From positions 5,629,001 to 5,693,000 of the forward strand of contig NZ_CP012382.1 in assembly GCF_001267885.1 (NCBI RefSeq): a DNA stretch of 64,000 bases, written 5' to 3'. This document shows positions 27,516 to 37,584 of this stretch, in pieces. Both the position numbers and the translations under genes were made by a program. This DNA is from Streptomyces ambofaciens ATCC 23877. Lineage in GTDB: Bacteria; Actinomycetota; Actinomycetes; Streptomycetales; Streptomycetaceae. Below the pieces are notes generated by a model. The model worked only from the letters and a program-made list of their open reading frames with translations, was not told where the DNA came from and ran no database searches. The first letter of the stretch is position 1, and each line of letters starts with the position of its first letter.

Positions 27516-28169
27516 ATGGTTCTGAACGCGCGCCTCGACCACCGCGACCCCCTCGTGTTCGACACACACGAGCTGGGACGGCGGCCCGGTGCGCTGCAGC
27601 GCCTGACCCGCACGGTCGACGCTCCCCGGGACTTCGGCCTCCAGGGAGTCATCGGAGTGCCGGAAGGCGCTCCGGTGGAACTCGATCTCCGGCTCGAGTC
27701 GGTCATGGAGGGGGTGCTCGTCACAGGCACCGCCCGTGCCAAGGCCGAGGGGGAGTGCGTAAGGTGTCTGGAGCCGCTCGAGCAGCAGCTCGAAGCGGAC
27801 TTCCAGGAGTTGTTCTCGTACCCTGACGCCGACGACCGGGGCCGCCCTGCGGCGGAACCGGGCGACGACGCCGAGGACGACGAGGACAGGCTCTTCATCG
27901 AGGACGGACTGATCGGCCTCGAACCCGTGCTGCGTGACGCGGTGGTGCTCGCACTGCCGATGCAGCCGGTGTGCCAGGAAGACTGCCAGGGTCTGTGCTC
28001 CGAGTGCGGAGTGCGCCTGTCGGACGACCCGGACCACCACCATGACGCCGTCGACATCCGTTGGGCGGCATTGCAGGGACTCGCCGGTTCACTCGAAGAC
28101 GGCGAGAAGGACGAGATGAGCGGCGACGGGCCAGAATCCGCGGACGCCGCCGAGAAGCAGGAGAAGTAG
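27516..28169 (+). CDS. DUF177/YceD family protein (23S rRNA accumulation)
   Basis: 217 residues from ATG ([21 protein letters not shown] after Met). YceD/DUF177 proteins lie next to rpmF in most bacteria and are needed for normal 23S rRNA levels in E. coli and plants. Cysteine pairs typical of the family are present: CVRC near 87 and the group [13 protein letters not shown] near 157. They could bind a metal. An acidic insertion ([17 protein letters not shown]) separates them. It lies 2 bases before rpmF. Confidence 0.92.
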   Translation: MVLNARLDHRDPLVFDTHELGRRPGALQRLTRTVDAPRDFGLQGVIGVPEGAPVELDLRLESVMEGVLVTGTARAKAEGECVRCLEPLEQQLEADFQELFSYPDADDRGRPAAEPGDDAEDDEDRLFIEDGLIGLEPVLRDAVVLALPMQPVCQEDCQGLCSECGVRLSDDPDHHHDAVDIRWAALQGLAGSLEDGEKDEMSGDGPESADAAEKQEK

Positions 28170-28171
28170 CC

Positions 28172-28345
28172 GTGGCTGTTCCGAAGCGGAAGATGTCGCG
28201 CAGCAACACGCGCCACCGCCGGTCGCAGTGGAAGGCTGCGGTCCCCACCCTGGTTGCGTGCGAGCGCTGCCACGAGCCCAAGCAGCAGCACATCGCGTGC
28301 CCGTCTTGCGGCACTTACAACAAGCGCCAGGTCCTCGAGGTCTGA
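28172..28345 (+). CDS. rpmF: 50S ribosomal protein L32
   Basis: 57 residues from GTG ([20 protein letters not shown]), with GGAG about 8 bases upstream. It is the zinc-ribbon form, with CERC and CPSC pairs 10 residues apart. It starts 2 bases after DUF177 and is followed at once by rnc. Confidence 0.97.
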   Translation: MAVPKRKMSRSNTRHRRSQWKAAVPTLVACERCHEPKQQHIACPSCGTYNKRQVLEV

Positions 28346-28352
28346 GCGGCTG

Positions 28353-29201
28353 GTGAGAGGCACTGTGTCAGTCCCCAAGAAGGCGGAAGACGCCAAGGCG
28401 GACCCAGCCGCCAAGAAGAAGGCGGACACCCAGGCCTCGTCCCACACGCTTCTGGAAGGGCGGCTCGGCTATCAGCTCGAGTCCGCCCTTCTGGTGCGTG
28501 CGCTGACCCACCGTTCCTACGCGTACGAGAACGGCGGTCTGCCGACGAACGAGCGGCTGGAGTTCCTCGGTGACTCCGTCCTCGGCCTCGTCGTCACGGA
28601 CACGCTGTACCGCACCCACCCCGACCTGCCCGAAGGCCAGCTGGCCAAGTTGCGGGCCGCGGTGGTCAACTCACGTGCGCTGGCGGAGGTGGGCCGCGGG
28701 CTCGACCTGGGCTCCTTCATCCGGCTCGGCCGGGGCGAAGAGGGCACGGGGGGCCGGGACAAGGCATCCATCCTCGCCGACACCCTCGAAGCGGTGATCG
28801 GCGCGGTCTATCTCGATCAGGGCCTCGACGCGGCCTCCGAACTGGTGCACCGCCTGTTCGACCCGCTCATCGAGAAGTCCTCGAACCTCGGTGCCGGCCT
28901 GGACTGGAAGACCAGCCTCCAGGAACTCACCGCGACCGAAGGGCTCGGCGTCCCCGAGTACCTGGTCACGGAGACCGGCCCGGACCACGAGAAGACCTTC
29001 ACTGCTGCCGCCCGCGTCGGAGGCGTCTCGTACGGCACCGGCACCGGCCGCAGCAAGAAGGAGGCGGAACAGCAGGCCGCGGAATCCGCGTGGCGGGCCA
29101 TCCGGGCCGCGGCGGACGAGCGCGCCGAGGCGGCGGCAGCCCAGCCGCCCGCCGAAGCGGCGGACCTGCCGAGCGCCGACGCCCCGTCGGCCTCCGCCTG
29201 A
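28353..29201 (+). CDS. rnc: Ribonuclease III (AbsB)
   Basis: 282 residues from GTG at 28353; a second in-frame GTG at 28365 has AGAGG 4 bases upstream and is an alternative. It is a double-strand-specific endonuclease for rRNA and mRNA processing, known as AbsB in S. coelicolor, where it is needed for antibiotic production. A basic 30-residue lead precedes the nuclease domain with the signature [16 protein letters not shown] and the second acidic cluster [15 protein letters not shown]. The dsRNA-binding domain (about 195-265) contains [21 protein letters not shown] short Ala/Pro tail follows. Confidence 0.95.
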   Translation: MRGTVSVPKKAEDAKADPAAKKKADTQASSHTLLEGRLGYQLESALLVRALTHRSYAYENGGLPTNERLEFLGDSVLGLVVTDTLYRTHPDLPEGQLAKLRAAVVNSRALAEVGRGLDLGSFIRLGRGEEGTGGRDKASILADTLEAVIGAVYLDQGLDAASELVHRLFDPLIEKSSNLGAGLDWKTSLQELTATEGLGVPEYLVTETGPDHEKTFTAAARVGGVSYGTGTGRSKKEAEQQAAESAWRAIRAAADERAEAAAAQPPAEAADLPSADAPSASA

Positions 29202-29231
29202 CCGTCAGTTCCACCTGATACACCGCACGTC

Positions 29232-29267
29232 CCGAACGCCCGCCCCTCACCCGGGGCGGGCGTTCGG
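29232..29267 (+). terminator. Terminator between rnc and mutM
   Basis: CCGAACGCCCGCCCC pairs perfectly over 15 bases around loop TCACCC, then TTCG. It lies 30 bases after the rnc stop, so mutM is likely to have extra promoter input or lower expression. Confidence 0.8.
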
Positions 29268-29297
29268 TTCGTCCACCGGACCGTCCGAGGGGATGCC

Positions 29298-30158
29298 ATG
29301 CCCGAGTTGCCCGAGGTCGAGGTCGTACGGCGCGGCCTGGAGCGCTGGATCGCCCACCGCACCGTCGCCGACGCCGAGGTACTGCACCCGCGCGCGGTAC
29401 GCCGGCACCTCGCCGGCCCCGACGACTTCGCCCACCGCCTGGAGGGCCACCGCATCGGCACGCCGAGCCGCCGCGGCAAGTACCTGTGGCTGCCCCTGGA
29501 GGACACCGGGCAGGCGGTCCTCGCCCACCTCGGCATGAGCGGCCAGCTCCTGGTCCAGCCGCACGAGGCACCCGCCGAGAAGCACCTGCGCGTCCGCGTC
29601 CGCTTCACCGACACCCTCGGCACCGAACTCCGCTTCGTCGACCAGCGCACCTTCGGCGGCCTCTCCCTGCACGACACCACCCCCGACGGGCTGCCCGACG
29701 TCATCGCGCACATCGCCCGCGACCCCCTCGACCCGCTCTTCGACGACGAGGCCTTCCACCTGGCGCTGCGCCGCAAGCGGACCACGATCAAACGGGCCCT
29801 GCTCGACCAGTCACTGATCAGCGGCGTCGGCAACATCTACGCGGACGAGGCCCTGTGGCGCTCCCGCCTGCACTACGAACGCCCCACGGCGACCTTCACC
29901 CGCCCGCGCACCACCGAACTCCTCGGCCACGTCCGGGACGTGATGAACGCGGCCCTCGCCGTCGGCGGCACCAGCTTCGACAGCCTCTACGTCAACGTGA
30001 ACGGCGAGTCCGGCTACTTCGACCGGTCGCTCGACGCGTACGGCCGGGAAGGGCTGCCCTGCCGTCGCTGCGCGACGCCGATGCGCCGCCGGCCGTGGAT
30101 GAACCGCTCCAGCTACTTCTGCCCCAAGTGCCAGCGCCCGCCGAGGATCATCCTGTAG
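29298..30158 (+). CDS. mutM: Formamidopyrimidine-DNA glycosylase (MutM/Fpg)
   Basis: 286 residues from ATG. It removes oxidised purines such as 8-oxoguanine and nicks the abasic site. After Met removal the catalytic proline and glutamate are in [13 protein letters not shown]. The helix-two-turn-helix has [19 protein letters not shown]. The C-terminal zinc finger has CRRC and CPKC pairs. The end overlaps the convergent HxlR gene by 11 bases. Confidence 0.95.
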   Translation: MPELPEVEVVRRGLERWIAHRTVADAEVLHPRAVRRHLAGPDDFAHRLEGHRIGTPSRRGKYLWLPLEDTGQAVLAHLGMSGQLLVQPHEAPAEKHLRVRVRFTDTLGTELRFVDQRTFGGLSLHDTTPDGLPDVIAHIARDPLDPLFDDEAFHLALRRKRTTIKRALLDQSLISGVGNIYADEALWRSRLHYERPTATFTRPRTTELLGHVRDVMNAALAVGGTSFDSLYVNVNGESGYFDRSLDAYGREGLPCRRCATPMRRRPWMNRSSYFCPKCQRPPRIIL

Positions 30159-30552
30159 GAGTCCGCCGGGCGTCGTACCGCTCCCGAGACGCCAGCACCT
30201 CGTCCATCCGCCCCTCCAGGCACTGGATGAGCGCGATCAGCCGTTCGGCCACCGCACGTCCCAGGGCCGTGAGCTCGTAGTCCACGCGGGGCGGGTTGGT
30301 CGGCTGGGCCTCCCGGTGCACCAGACCGTCGCGCTCCAGGGCGTGCAGCGTCTGGGCCAGCATCTTCTCGCTGACGCCGTCGACGCGGCGCCGCAGCTCG
30401 TTGAAGCGCAGCGTGCCCTCGTACAGCGCGCCGAGCGTCAGCGCGCCCCAGCGCCCCGTGACGTGCTCCAGGGTGCCGCGCGAGGGGCAGGCCCTGGAGA
30501 ACACGTCGAACGGCAGGTCCTGCTCCTCCGTGCGCTCCTGCGTGGTCGACAT
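30148..30552 (-). CDS. HxlR-family transcriptional regulator
   Basis: 134 residues ([11 protein letters not shown] start). It is a winged-helix regulator of the HxlR/MarR-like type: [25 protein letters not shown] at the N-terminus with the family Cys-Pro, then [28 protein letters not shown] for the recognition helix and [10 protein letters not shown] for the wing. Such proteins often sense redox or electrophiles and control an adjacent gene. The nearest upstream gene is the membrane protein at 30796, but both read away from each other, so it could share the 240-base control region. Target unknown. Confidence 0.9.
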   Translation of the reverse strand: MSTTQERTEEQDLPFDVFSRACPSRGTLEHVTGRWGALTLGALYEGTLRFNELRRRVDGVSEKMLAQTLHALERDGLVHREAQPTNPPRVDYELTALGRAVAERLIALIQCLEGRMDEVLASRERYDARRTPTG

Positions 30553-30795
30553 ACGTCAAGCGTACGTGAGCACAGCGCTGCGCCGCAGGTTGCGCTGAGC
30601 GGCAGACAGGGCACCTCGACACCCCGTCGTCGGCCGGGGAGCGGGTCGGGCGCCCCACCGGCCGGCCCCGGCCGAGCGGCGCGGCGCCCGACGTCGCGGC
30701 TCGGAATGCCGGTGGAGCGCGGTCGTGCCACGCTGGAAGAGGCCGTCCCGCTCCGAGCGTTCAGCCGGCCGGCCCCGCCACCCGAGGAGTCCGCC

Positions 30796-31230
30796 ATGTC
30801 ACGTGACGCCGCCCCACCCAGAACGGCCGGAGCCGGACCGCGGCCGGGGCACGCACCCGTGTCGGGTACGACCGTCCTCGCGGCAGCGCTGATGATCTTC
30901 GGTGGCGCGATGGCGATCTTCGAAGGGATCGCCGCCATCGCGGAGGACGACCTGTTCGTCGTGACGCGCCACTACGTGTTCGAGTTCAGCCTGGCGGGCT
31001 GGGGCTGGGTGCACCTGATCCTGGGCATCGCCATCGTCGTCGCCGGATGTGCCGTGCTCGGCGGCGCGCTGTGGGCCCGCTTCCTCGGCGTGTTCGTGGC
31101 GGGGCTCGGCGCGATCGCCAACTTCCTGTGGGTCCCGTACTACCCGCTCTGGGCCCTGACGCTGGTCGCCGTCAACCTGTTCGTCGTCTGGGCCCTGTGC
31201 ACGGGCATGCACAGGGAGGCCCACGCCTGA
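30796..31230 (+). CDS. Small four-helix membrane protein (DUF7144 type)
   Basis: 144 residues from ATG, with GGAG 6 bases upstream. A polar N-terminus (1-25) precedes four hydrophobic helices: around LAAALMIFGGAMAIFEG, WGWVHLILGIAIVVAG, WARFLGVFVAGLGAIA and LWALTLVAVNLFVVWA. The EGIAAIAEDDLFVV segment and GWVHLILG are typical of a membrane family frequent in Streptomyces with no known function. It is probably monocistronic. Confidence 0.85.
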   Translation: MSRDAAPPRTAGAGPRPGHAPVSGTTVLAAALMIFGGAMAIFEGIAAIAEDDLFVVTRHYVFEFSLAGWGWVHLILGIAIVVAGCAVLGGALWARFLGVFVAGLGAIANFLWVPYYPLWALTLVAVNLFVVWALCTGMHREAHA

Positions 31231-31302
31231 CGGCAGGCATGCCGGGAGGCACCGGGGGACGGGACGCGCCGGGGGACCGGGCGGTGCGGGTCCGTGGGTG
31301 TC

Positions 31303-32502
31303 TCAGTAGCCGAAGTTCTGCGTCCACCAGGGGCCGCCGGAGCCGAAGTGGACGCCGACCCCCAGGGTCCGGAAGTCGCAGTTGAGGATGTTGGCCTTGT
31401 GGCCCGGGCTGTCCATCCAGGCGTCCATCACGGACTGGGCGTCGGCCTGTCCGCGGGCTATGTTCTCGCCGCCGAGGTCGCTTATCCCGGCCGCCTCGGC
31501 CCGGTCCCAGGGGGTCGCGCCGCTGGGGTCGGTGTGGTCGAAGAAGCCCTGTACGGCCATGGCCTCGCTGAAGTTCTCGGCCAGTTCGCGCAGCGCGCTG
31601 TTCGCGGCCACCGGGCTGCAGCCCACCTTGGCCCGCTCGTCGTTGACGAGCTTGAGCACCTGGGCCTGGGCGACGGCTTCGTCCGACGCGGTGGTCGGCG
31701 TACTGGGCTGCGCCGGCTTCACGTCCGCCGGGCGCGACGGGGTGGGCTTCGCCTCGGTGCCCGGAGTGGAGCGCTGCCTCTCCGACTTCGACGGCGTCTC
31801 GGCCGGAGCGGCGGGCTTGGACGCCGACGCGGAGGGCGAGGACGGCGCGGACGACGACGAGGACCCCGAGGGCGAGGAGGAGGACGCGGAACCGGAAGGG
31901 GACGACTCGGAGGGCGCCGAGGACCGGCCGGCGCCCCGGCTCGCGGCGTCCCCGCCCCGGCCGGTCTCGGCGCTGCCGGAGGTGCCGCCCTGCTCGGAGG
32001 GGGTGTTCGTCGGCGCGTCCTGGGCCTGTACCCGGCCGCCCCCGTCGCTGCTCGTCCCGCCGCCGATCCGGTAGTTGTCGAGGCCGGGCACCGCGCCCGT
32101 GGCCACCGCCACCGTGCCGAGGGCGACCGCGGCGGAGACGCCGAGCAGGCCCGTACGGACCGGGGTGACGCCCTTCCTCTTGCGGCGGCGGTGGTTTCCC
32201 GCGCGCTGCGGCCCCTCGTCGGGGGCGAAGCCGTCGCTCGGGAAGGGGACGGTACGGCCGGCCTGCGGGTGGCCGTCGCCTCCGTCGCCGTCCGGGCCCT
32301 CGGACGCGAACAGGTAGGCGTCACTCCTCGCCCGGACCTCGGCGTACGCCTCCGGGTTCAGGTAGGGCGCGATCCCCATCGTGGGGCGGTCGCCCGGGGC
32401 CGGCGGAGTGCCGCCGCTCCCCGCGGTGCCGTCCGTGCGGTGGCCCTCCGCGGCGCGGCCCGTGGCGGCGCGGCCGGCGGCGGAGCGTCGGTGGCGTCCC
32501 AT
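31303..32502 (-). CDS. CAP (SCP/PR1) domain protein, membrane-anchored or secreted
   Basis: 399 residues from ATG, with GAGGAAGG just upstream. The cytoplasmic N-terminus contains a basic patch (HRRRKRKG), then a single membrane helix at about 118-138 (LLGVSAAVALGTVAVATGAV), then a Ser/Pro/Ala linker of about 130 residues, then a CAP domain at about 280-399 with VLKLVNDERAKVGCSPV, GENIARGQ and the HKANIL/CDFRTLGVGV core. The topology puts the CAP domain outside the cell. Bacterial CAP proteins have been linked to wall or lipid binding, but function here is unknown. Confidence 0.88.
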   Translation of the reverse strand: MGRHRRSAAGRAATGRAAEGHRTDGTAGSGGTPPAPGDRPTMGIAPYLNPEAYAEVRARSDAYLFASEGPDGDGGDGHPQAGRTVPFPSDGFAPDEGPQRAGNHRRRKRKGVTPVRTGLLGVSAAVALGTVAVATGAVPGLDNYRIGGGTSSDGGGRVQAQDAPTNTPSEQGGTSGSAETGRGGDAASRGAGRSSAPSESSPSGSASSSSPSGSSSSSAPSSPSASASKPAAPAETPSKSERQRSTPGTEAKPTPSRPADVKPAQPSTPTTASDEAVAQAQVLKLVNDERAKVGCSPVAANSALRELAENFSEAMAVQGFFDHTDPSGATPWDRAEAAGISDLGGENIARGQADAQSVMDAWMDSPGHKANILNCDFRTLGVGVHFGSGGPWWTQNFGY

Positions 32503-32709
32503 GTTCTGGCCTTCCTCGTCCTCGCGCTGGACGTGTCTCGCGCGGACCTCTTGTCGCGGTCGGCTCCTCGCGGCCGACGCGTCCGCACGATCAACACGCA
32601 ACTCACACGTTCGAGTGAGTTTCAGGTGCGATTCATTGGGTGGGGACGGTACCGCATGGCGCAAGGGGGTGAAGTGTCCGGCGAGACATTGACTGGCTAG
32701 CCTGCCCCC

Positions 32710-32991
32710 ATGAGCGAGGATGTACGGCTGGTCGCGTGGGTGCGCGGACAGGTCCAGGGCGTGGGTTTCCGCTGGTTCACGCGGGCCAGGGCGCTGGAGC
32801 TCGGCGGGATGAGTGGTTTTGCTCTCAATCTGGCCGACGGGCGCGTCCAGGTCGTCGCGGAGGGCCCGCGCGAGCGGTGCGAGGGCCTGCTCGACTGGCT
32901 GCGCGGTGACGACACGCCCGGACGCGTGGACGGCGTCACCGAGATCTGGGACACACCGCGTGGCGGCTACGAGGGCTTCGCCATCCGCTGA
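32710..32991 (+). CDS. acyP: Acylphosphatase
   Basis: 93 residues from ATG. It is a small alpha-beta enzyme hydrolysing acyl phosphates. The catalytic loop and arginine are in [11 protein letters not shown] (about 14-24). The second catalytic residue is the Asn of [15 protein letters not shown]. The length is standard. It is divergent from the CAP gene with about 200 bases between. A position upstream of smc is common in actinomycetes, as far as I recall. Confidence 0.94.
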   Translation: MSEDVRLVAWVRGQVQGVGFRWFTRARALELGGMSGFALNLADGRVQVVAEGPRERCEGLLDWLRGDDTPGRVDGVTEIWDTPRGGYEGFAIR

Positions 32992-33369
32992 CGCCGGGCC
33001 GCACGGAGACCTCCAGGCGCCCGGCGGGACCGTCTCCGCGGGGGTCTCCGGGACGGAAAGGCCAGGTGGTTGCCAAGAACGGCGTCTCGTGGCAGGCTCC
33101 GGACGCAGGATGATCGCCACGCCCCCAGGGGCCCGCAGGAGTCGCCGCGTCGCCGTTGTCAGGCCGCGTGCCCCCGGGCGCCCGTCAATACGGGGCGTGA
33201 TCGTGTTGACCGTCAAACTTTTTGGTGAGACGCTGAAAGCCCCGCGCACCTTAGCTGTTTGGCATGGTTGAACGGCAGGAAAAACTCCAAAGTGCCAAGC
33301 ACCGCGGGTGCGATTCCCTCACGACCCACACCGCTTCGGTCGGTCACTCATTGTGGAGGACCATCCATC
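32992..33369. other. Intergenic region before the small coiled-coil gene
   Basis: 378 bases. The second half (33190-33360) is markedly richer in A and T (for example GTCAAACTTTTTGG and GGAAAAACTCCAAAG) and probably holds the promoter and a long leader for the gene at 33370. No convincing reading frame or structured RNA was seen. Confidence 0.5.
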
Positions 33370-33582
33370 ATGGCAAAGGCGCTTCTCGGTTACGTCGGCG
33401 GCTCCGACCCGCGACTCCTCGCCGAGATGCGACGGCTCCAGCAGCGCGTACAGGACCTGGAATCCGAGCTCGGACGGATCCAGGCGGAGAACGACGCGCT
33501 GGCGGCTGCCGCTTCTCACGACAGGATCATGGAGAGCATGGAGAGCGTTGACGCACACCAGGCGGAGCCTGCGCTCACCTGA
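33370..33582 (+). CDS. Small coiled-coil protein of unknown function
   Basis: 70 residues from ATG, with GGAGG 9 bases upstream. After MAKALLGYVGGSDPRLLAEM there is a heptad-patterned helix (LQQRVQDLESELGRIQAENDAL is the region at about 22-44) and an acidic end. Such a leucine-zipper-like protein probably dimerises. I know no function. It has its own terminator 75 bases downstream, so it is a single-gene unit upstream of smc. Confidence 0.85.
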   Translation: MAKALLGYVGGSDPRLLAEMRRLQQRVQDLESELGRIQAENDALAAAASHDRIMESMESVDAHQAEPALT

Positions 33583-33656
33583 TCACTGCATCGCTCCACC
33601 GCGGCACAGCAGTGGTCGGGCCCGCCCCGTACAACCGCTCAGGTGTCAGAGTCTGC

Positions 33657-33685
33657 AAGGGACGCTTCGGCGTCCCTTCTTTCTT
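33657..33685 (+). terminator. Terminator of the small coiled-coil gene
   Basis: AAGGGACGC, loop TTCG, GCGTCCCTT, then CTTTCTT. A UUCG tetraloop hairpin with a pyrimidine tract, close to a classical intrinsic terminator. Confidence 0.85.
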
Positions 33686-33837
33686 GCCCCCGTCCCGCCG
33701 TCCGGCCCGCCCTTTCCACCCCCGCGCATCCTTTCACCCTCTTCAACGTCTGATGTGCCCTGCACGTTCACTCGTGAAACCGCGGCGGTTCACCGGTTCA
33801 TGGAGTGAGACACCCGCGAAAGGTAGAGTCCGGCGGC

Positions 33838-36800
33838 GTGCACCTGAAGGCCCTGACCCTCCGCGGATTCAAGTCGTTCGCCTCGGCGACCACGCTCCGG
33901 TTCGAACCCGGCATCACCTGCGTCGTCGGTCCGAACGGCTCGGGCAAGTCCAACGTCGTGGACGCGCTCAGCTGGGTCATGGGCGAACAGGGCGCCAAGT
34001 CGCTGCGCGGCGGCAAGATGGAGGACGTCATCTTCGCCGGCACCACGGGCCGCCCGCCGCTCGGCCGGGCCGAGGTGTCGCTGACCATCGACAACTCCGA
34101 CGGGGCGCTGCCCATCGAGTACGCCGAGGTCACCATCACGCGGATCATGTTCCGCAACGGCGGCAGCGAGTACCAGATCAACGGCGACACCTGCCGCCTC
34201 CTCGACATCCAGGAGCTGCTCTCCGACTCCGGCATCGGCCGCGAGATGCACGTCATCGTCGGACAGGGCCAGCTCGACTCCGTCCTGCACGCCGACCCCA
34301 TGGGCCGCCGGGCGTTCATCGAGGAGGCCGCCGGCGTCCTCAAGCACCGCAAGCGCAAGGAGAAGGCGCTCCGCAAGCTGGACGCGATGCGGGCCAACCT
34401 CGCCCGCGTGCAGGACCTCACCGACGAGCTCCGGCGCCAGCTCAAGCCGCTCGGCCGGCAGGCGGCGGTGGCCAGGCGCGCCGCCGTCATCCAGGCCGAC
34501 CTGAGGGACGCGCGGCTCCGGCTCCTCGCCGACGACCTCGTACGGCTGCGCGAGGCGCTCCAGGCCGAGATCGCCGACGAGGCCGCCCTGAAGGAACGCA
34601 AGGAAGCCGCCGAGCAGGAGCTGGGCAGGGCGCTGCGCCGCGAGGCGGACCTGGAGGACGAGGTGCGTCGGCTCACCCCGCGCCTGCAGCGGGCCCAGCA
34701 GACCTGGTACGAGCTCTCCCAGCTCGCCGAGCGGGTCCGCGGCACGATCTCGCTCGCCGACGCGCGCGTGAAGAGCGCCACCTCCGCACCTCCCGAGGAG
34801 CGGCGCGGCCGGGACCCGGAGGAACTGGAACGCGAGGCCGCCCGGGTCCGCGAACAGGAGGCCGAACTCGAGGCGGCCCTGGAGGCCGCGGAGCGCGCTC
34901 TGGAGGACACGGTCGCCCACCGCGCCGACCTCGAACGCGAACTGGCCCTGGAGGAGCGCCGCCTCAAGGACGCCGCCCGGGCCATCGCCGACCGTCGTGA
35001 AGGACTGGCCCGGCTCAGCGGACAGGTGGGCGCGGCCCGTTCGCGTGCCGCCTCCGCCCAGGCCGAGATCGAGCGACTGGCACAGGCACGGGACGAGTCC
35101 CGGGAGAGGGCCGCCGCCGCCCAGGAAGAGTACGAGACACTCCAGGCCGAGGTCGACGGACTGGACGCCGACGACCAGGAACTCGCCGAGCGGTACGACG
35201 CCGCCAAGCGGGAGCTGGCCGAGGCGGAAGCGGCCCTGGGCGCCGCCCGGGAAGCGGCCACCGCGGCGGAACGGCAGCGCGCGGCGACGCGGGCCCGCCA
35301 CGAGGCGCTCGCGCTCGGACTGCGCCGCAAGGACGGCACCGGGGCGCTGCTCGCCGCCAAGGACCGGCTCACCGGTCTGCTCGGTCCGGCCGCCGGACTC
35401 CTCACCGTGACGCCCGGCCACGAGGTCGCCCTGGCCACCGCGTTCGGCGCCGCTGCGGACGCCCTCGCGGTCACCTCGCCGAGGGCCGCCGCGGACGCCA
35501 TCCGCCTGTTGCGCAAGCAGGACGCCGGGCGGGCCGCCCTGCTCCTCGCCGGCGCCCCCGACGGCGTACCGGAGGAACCTCGCAGCGGCAGGGCGCCGTA
35601 CGCCGCGGATCTGGTGCGCGGGCCCTCCGACCTGATGCCCGCCGTACGGCGACTGCTGCGCGGGGTCGTCGTGGTCGCCACCCTGGAGGACGCCGAGGAC
35701 CTCGTCCACGCCCGGCCCGAGCTGACCGCCGTCACCGCCGAGGGCGACCTGCTGGGCGCGCACTTCGCACAGGGCGGGTCCGCCGGGGCGCCCAGCCTTC
35801 TGGAGGTCCAGGCGTCCGTGGACCAGGCCGCCGCCGAGCTGGAGGAGCTGGGCGTGCGGTGCGGGGAACTGGCCGAGGCGCAGGACGCGGCCGTCGAACG
35901 GCGCCGGGAGTGCGCCGCGCTGGTCGAGGAGCTCGGGGAGCGGCGCCGGGCCGCCGACCGGGAGAAGTCGGCCGTCGCCCAGCAGCTCGGCCGGCTGGCG
36001 GGACAGGCGCGCGGAGCCGCCGGTGAGGCCGAACGGTCCGCCGCCGCCGCCGCCCGGGCGCAGGAGGCGCTGGACAAGGCGCTGACGGACGTCGAGGAAC
36101 TGGCCGAGCGGCTCGCCGTCGCCGAGGAGATGCCGGTCGAGGAGGAGCCCGACACCTCCGTGCGCGACCGGCTCCCCGCCGACGGTGCCAACGCCCGCCA
36201 GACCGAGATGGAGGCCCGTCTCCAGGCCCGTACGCACGAGGAGCGGGTCAAGGGCCTCGCCGGGCGGGCCGACTCCCTGGACCGCGCCGCCCGCGCGGAG
36301 CGCGAGGCACGCGCGCGTGCCGAGCAGCGGCGGGCCCGGCTGCGGCACGAGGCGGCCGTCGCCGAGGCGGTCGCCGCCGGCGCCCGGCAGCTCCTCGCGC
36401 ACGTCGAGGTCTCCCTGGTCCGGGCCGACGAGGAGCGCACCGCCGCCGAGGCCGCCAAGGCCCGGCGCGAGCAGGAACTGGCCGCCGCGCGCACCGCCGG
36501 ACGCGACCTCAAGGCGGAGCTCGACAAGTTGACGGATTCAGTCCACCGGGGCGAGGTACTCGGCGCCGAGAAGCGGCTGCGCATCGAGCAGCTGGAGACG
36601 AAGGCGCTGGAGGAACTCGGTGTGGAACCGGCGGGGCTCGCGGCCGAGTACGGCCCCCATCAAGAGGTGCCGCCCTCGCCCCCCGCCGAGGGCGAGGAGC
36701 TGCCGGACGACCCGGAGCACCCGCGCAACCGCCCCCGGCCCTTCGTACGCTCCGAGCAGGAGAAGCGGCTGAAGGCCGCCGAGCGCGCCTACCAGCAGCT

Positions 36801-37392
36801 CGGCAAGGTCAATCCGCTGGCCCTGGAGGAGTTCGCCGCGCTGGAGGAACGGCACCAGTTCCTGAGCGAGCAGCTGGAGGACCTGAAGAAGACCCGTGCC
36901 GACCTGCTCCAGGTCGTCAAGGAGGTCGACGAGCGCGTCGAGCAGGTCTTCACCGAGGCCTTCCGGGACACCGCCCGGGAGTTCGAGGGCGTCTTCAGCC
37001 GGCTGTTCCCGGGCGGCGAGGGGCGGCTCCTCCTGACCGACCCGGACAACATGCTCACCACCGGTGTGGACGTCGAGGCCCGGCCTCCGGGCAAGAAGGT
37101 CAAGCGGCTCTCGCTGCTCTCGGGCGGTGAGCGCTCGCTGACCGCCGTGGCGATGCTGGTGTCGATCTTCAAGGCGCGGCCCAGCCCGTTCTACGTCATG
37201 GACGAGGTGGAGGCGGCGCTCGACGACACGAACCTCCAGCGGCTGATCCGGATCATGCAGGAGCTGCAGGAGGCCTCGCAGCTGATCGTGATCACGCACC
37301 AGAAGCGGACGATGGAGGTCGCCGACGCGCTGTACGGCGTGTCCATGCAAGGCGACGGTGTGTCGAAGGTCATCAGTCAGCGGCTGCGGTAG
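33838..37392 (+). CDS. smc: Chromosome segregation protein SMC
   Basis: 1184 residues from GTG (VHLKALTLRGFKSFA), which fits SMC starts better than the in-frame GTG at 33805. It is a condensin ATPase that organises and segregates chromosomes. Walker A is GPNGSGKSN at about 31-39. Two long coiled-coil arms flank a hinge at about 505-660 (TGLLGPAAGLLTVTPGHEVALATAFG is split across it). The C-terminal head has signature LSLLSGGERSLTAVAML near 1093 and Walker B FYVMDEVEAALDD near 1120. ScpA/ScpB partners are not in the window. glcP follows after 192 AT-rich bases. Confidence 0.97.
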   Translation: MHLKALTLRGFKSFASATTLRFEPGITCVVGPNGSGKSNVVDALSWVMGEQGAKSLRGGKMEDVIFAGTTGRPPLGRAEVSLTIDNSDGALPIEYAEVTITRIMFRNGGSEYQINGDTCRLLDIQELLSDSGIGREMHVIVGQGQLDSVLHADPMGRRAFIEEAAGVLKHRKRKEKALRKLDAMRANLARVQDLTDELRRQLKPLGRQAAVARRAAVIQADLRDARLRLLADDLVRLREALQAEIADEAALKERKEAAEQELGRALRREADLEDEVRRLTPRLQRAQQTWYELSQLAERVRGTISLADARVKSATSAPPEERRGRDPEELEREAARVREQEAELEAALEAAERALEDTVAHRADLERELALEERRLKDAARAIADRREGLARLSGQVGAARSRAASAQAEIERLAQARDESRERAAAAQEEYETLQAEVDGLDADDQELAERYDAAKRELAEAEAALGAAREAATAAERQRAATRARHEALALGLRRKDGTGALLAAKDRLTGLLGPAAGLLTVTPGHEVALATAFGAAADALAVTSPRAAADAIRLLRKQDAGRAALLLAGAPDGVPEEPRSGRAPYAADLVRGPSDLMPAVRRLLRGVVVVATLEDAEDLVHARPELTAVTAEGDLLGAHFAQGGSAGAPSLLEVQASVDQAAAELEELGVRCGELAEAQDAAVERRRECAALVEELGERRRAADREKSAVAQQLGRLAGQARGAAGEAERSAAAAARAQEALDKALTDVEELAERLAVAEEMPVEEEPDTSVRDRLPADGANARQTEMEARLQARTHEERVKGLAGRADSLDRAARAEREARARAEQRRARLRHEAAVAEAVAAGARQLLAHVEVSLVRADEERTAAEAAKARREQELAAARTAGRDLKAELDKLTDSVHRGEVLGAEKRLRIEQLETKALEELGVEPAGLAAEYGPHQEVPPSPPAEGEELPDDPEHPRNRPRPFVRSEQEKRLKAAERAYQQLGKVNPLALEEFAALEERHQFLSEQLEDLKKTRADLLQVVKEVDERVEQVFTEAFRDTAREFEGVFSRLFPGGEGRLLLTDPDNMLTTGVDVEARPPGKKVKRLSLLSGGERSLTAVAMLVSIFKARPSPFYVMDEVEAALDDTNLQRLIRIMQELQEASQLIVITHQKRTMEVADALYGVSMQGDGVSKVISQRLR

Positions 37393-37415
37393 CCCTGAGC
37401 GGGATCGCTTCAACT

Positions 37416-37543
37416 CTTGAAGGCTTAAATCGGTTCGGCATCTCCAAACTCACAGGTCTCGACCTATTGACTTCGAAACTTGAAGGCATAGTCTCTGCAA
37501 CGTTGCTTTTACCTTCAGGTCCCTTCAGTGGCATCTCGAAGGC
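37416..37543 (+). promoter_or_regulatory. Repeat-bearing leader upstream of glcP
   Basis: Within an AT-rich 190-base spacer, the nonamer CTTGAAGGC occurs at 37416-37424 and 37479-37487, and CTCGAAGGC at 37535-37543. The inverse motif CCTTCAG occurs twice at 37512-37527. A TTCGAA palindrome is at 37472-37477. This looks like a promoter and operator array for the glucose permease gene. The binding protein is not identifiable from sequence. Confidence 0.5.
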
Positions 37544-37584
37544 GATCCACCCCGGCAGCGTTGCCGGTAGCCCGAGGAGTACAC

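Noticed and set aside
33790..36402. Long minus-strand frame opposite smc
   Set aside because: High-GC antisense artefact. The smc frame has Walker A, hinge and signature motifs; the antisense frame has none.
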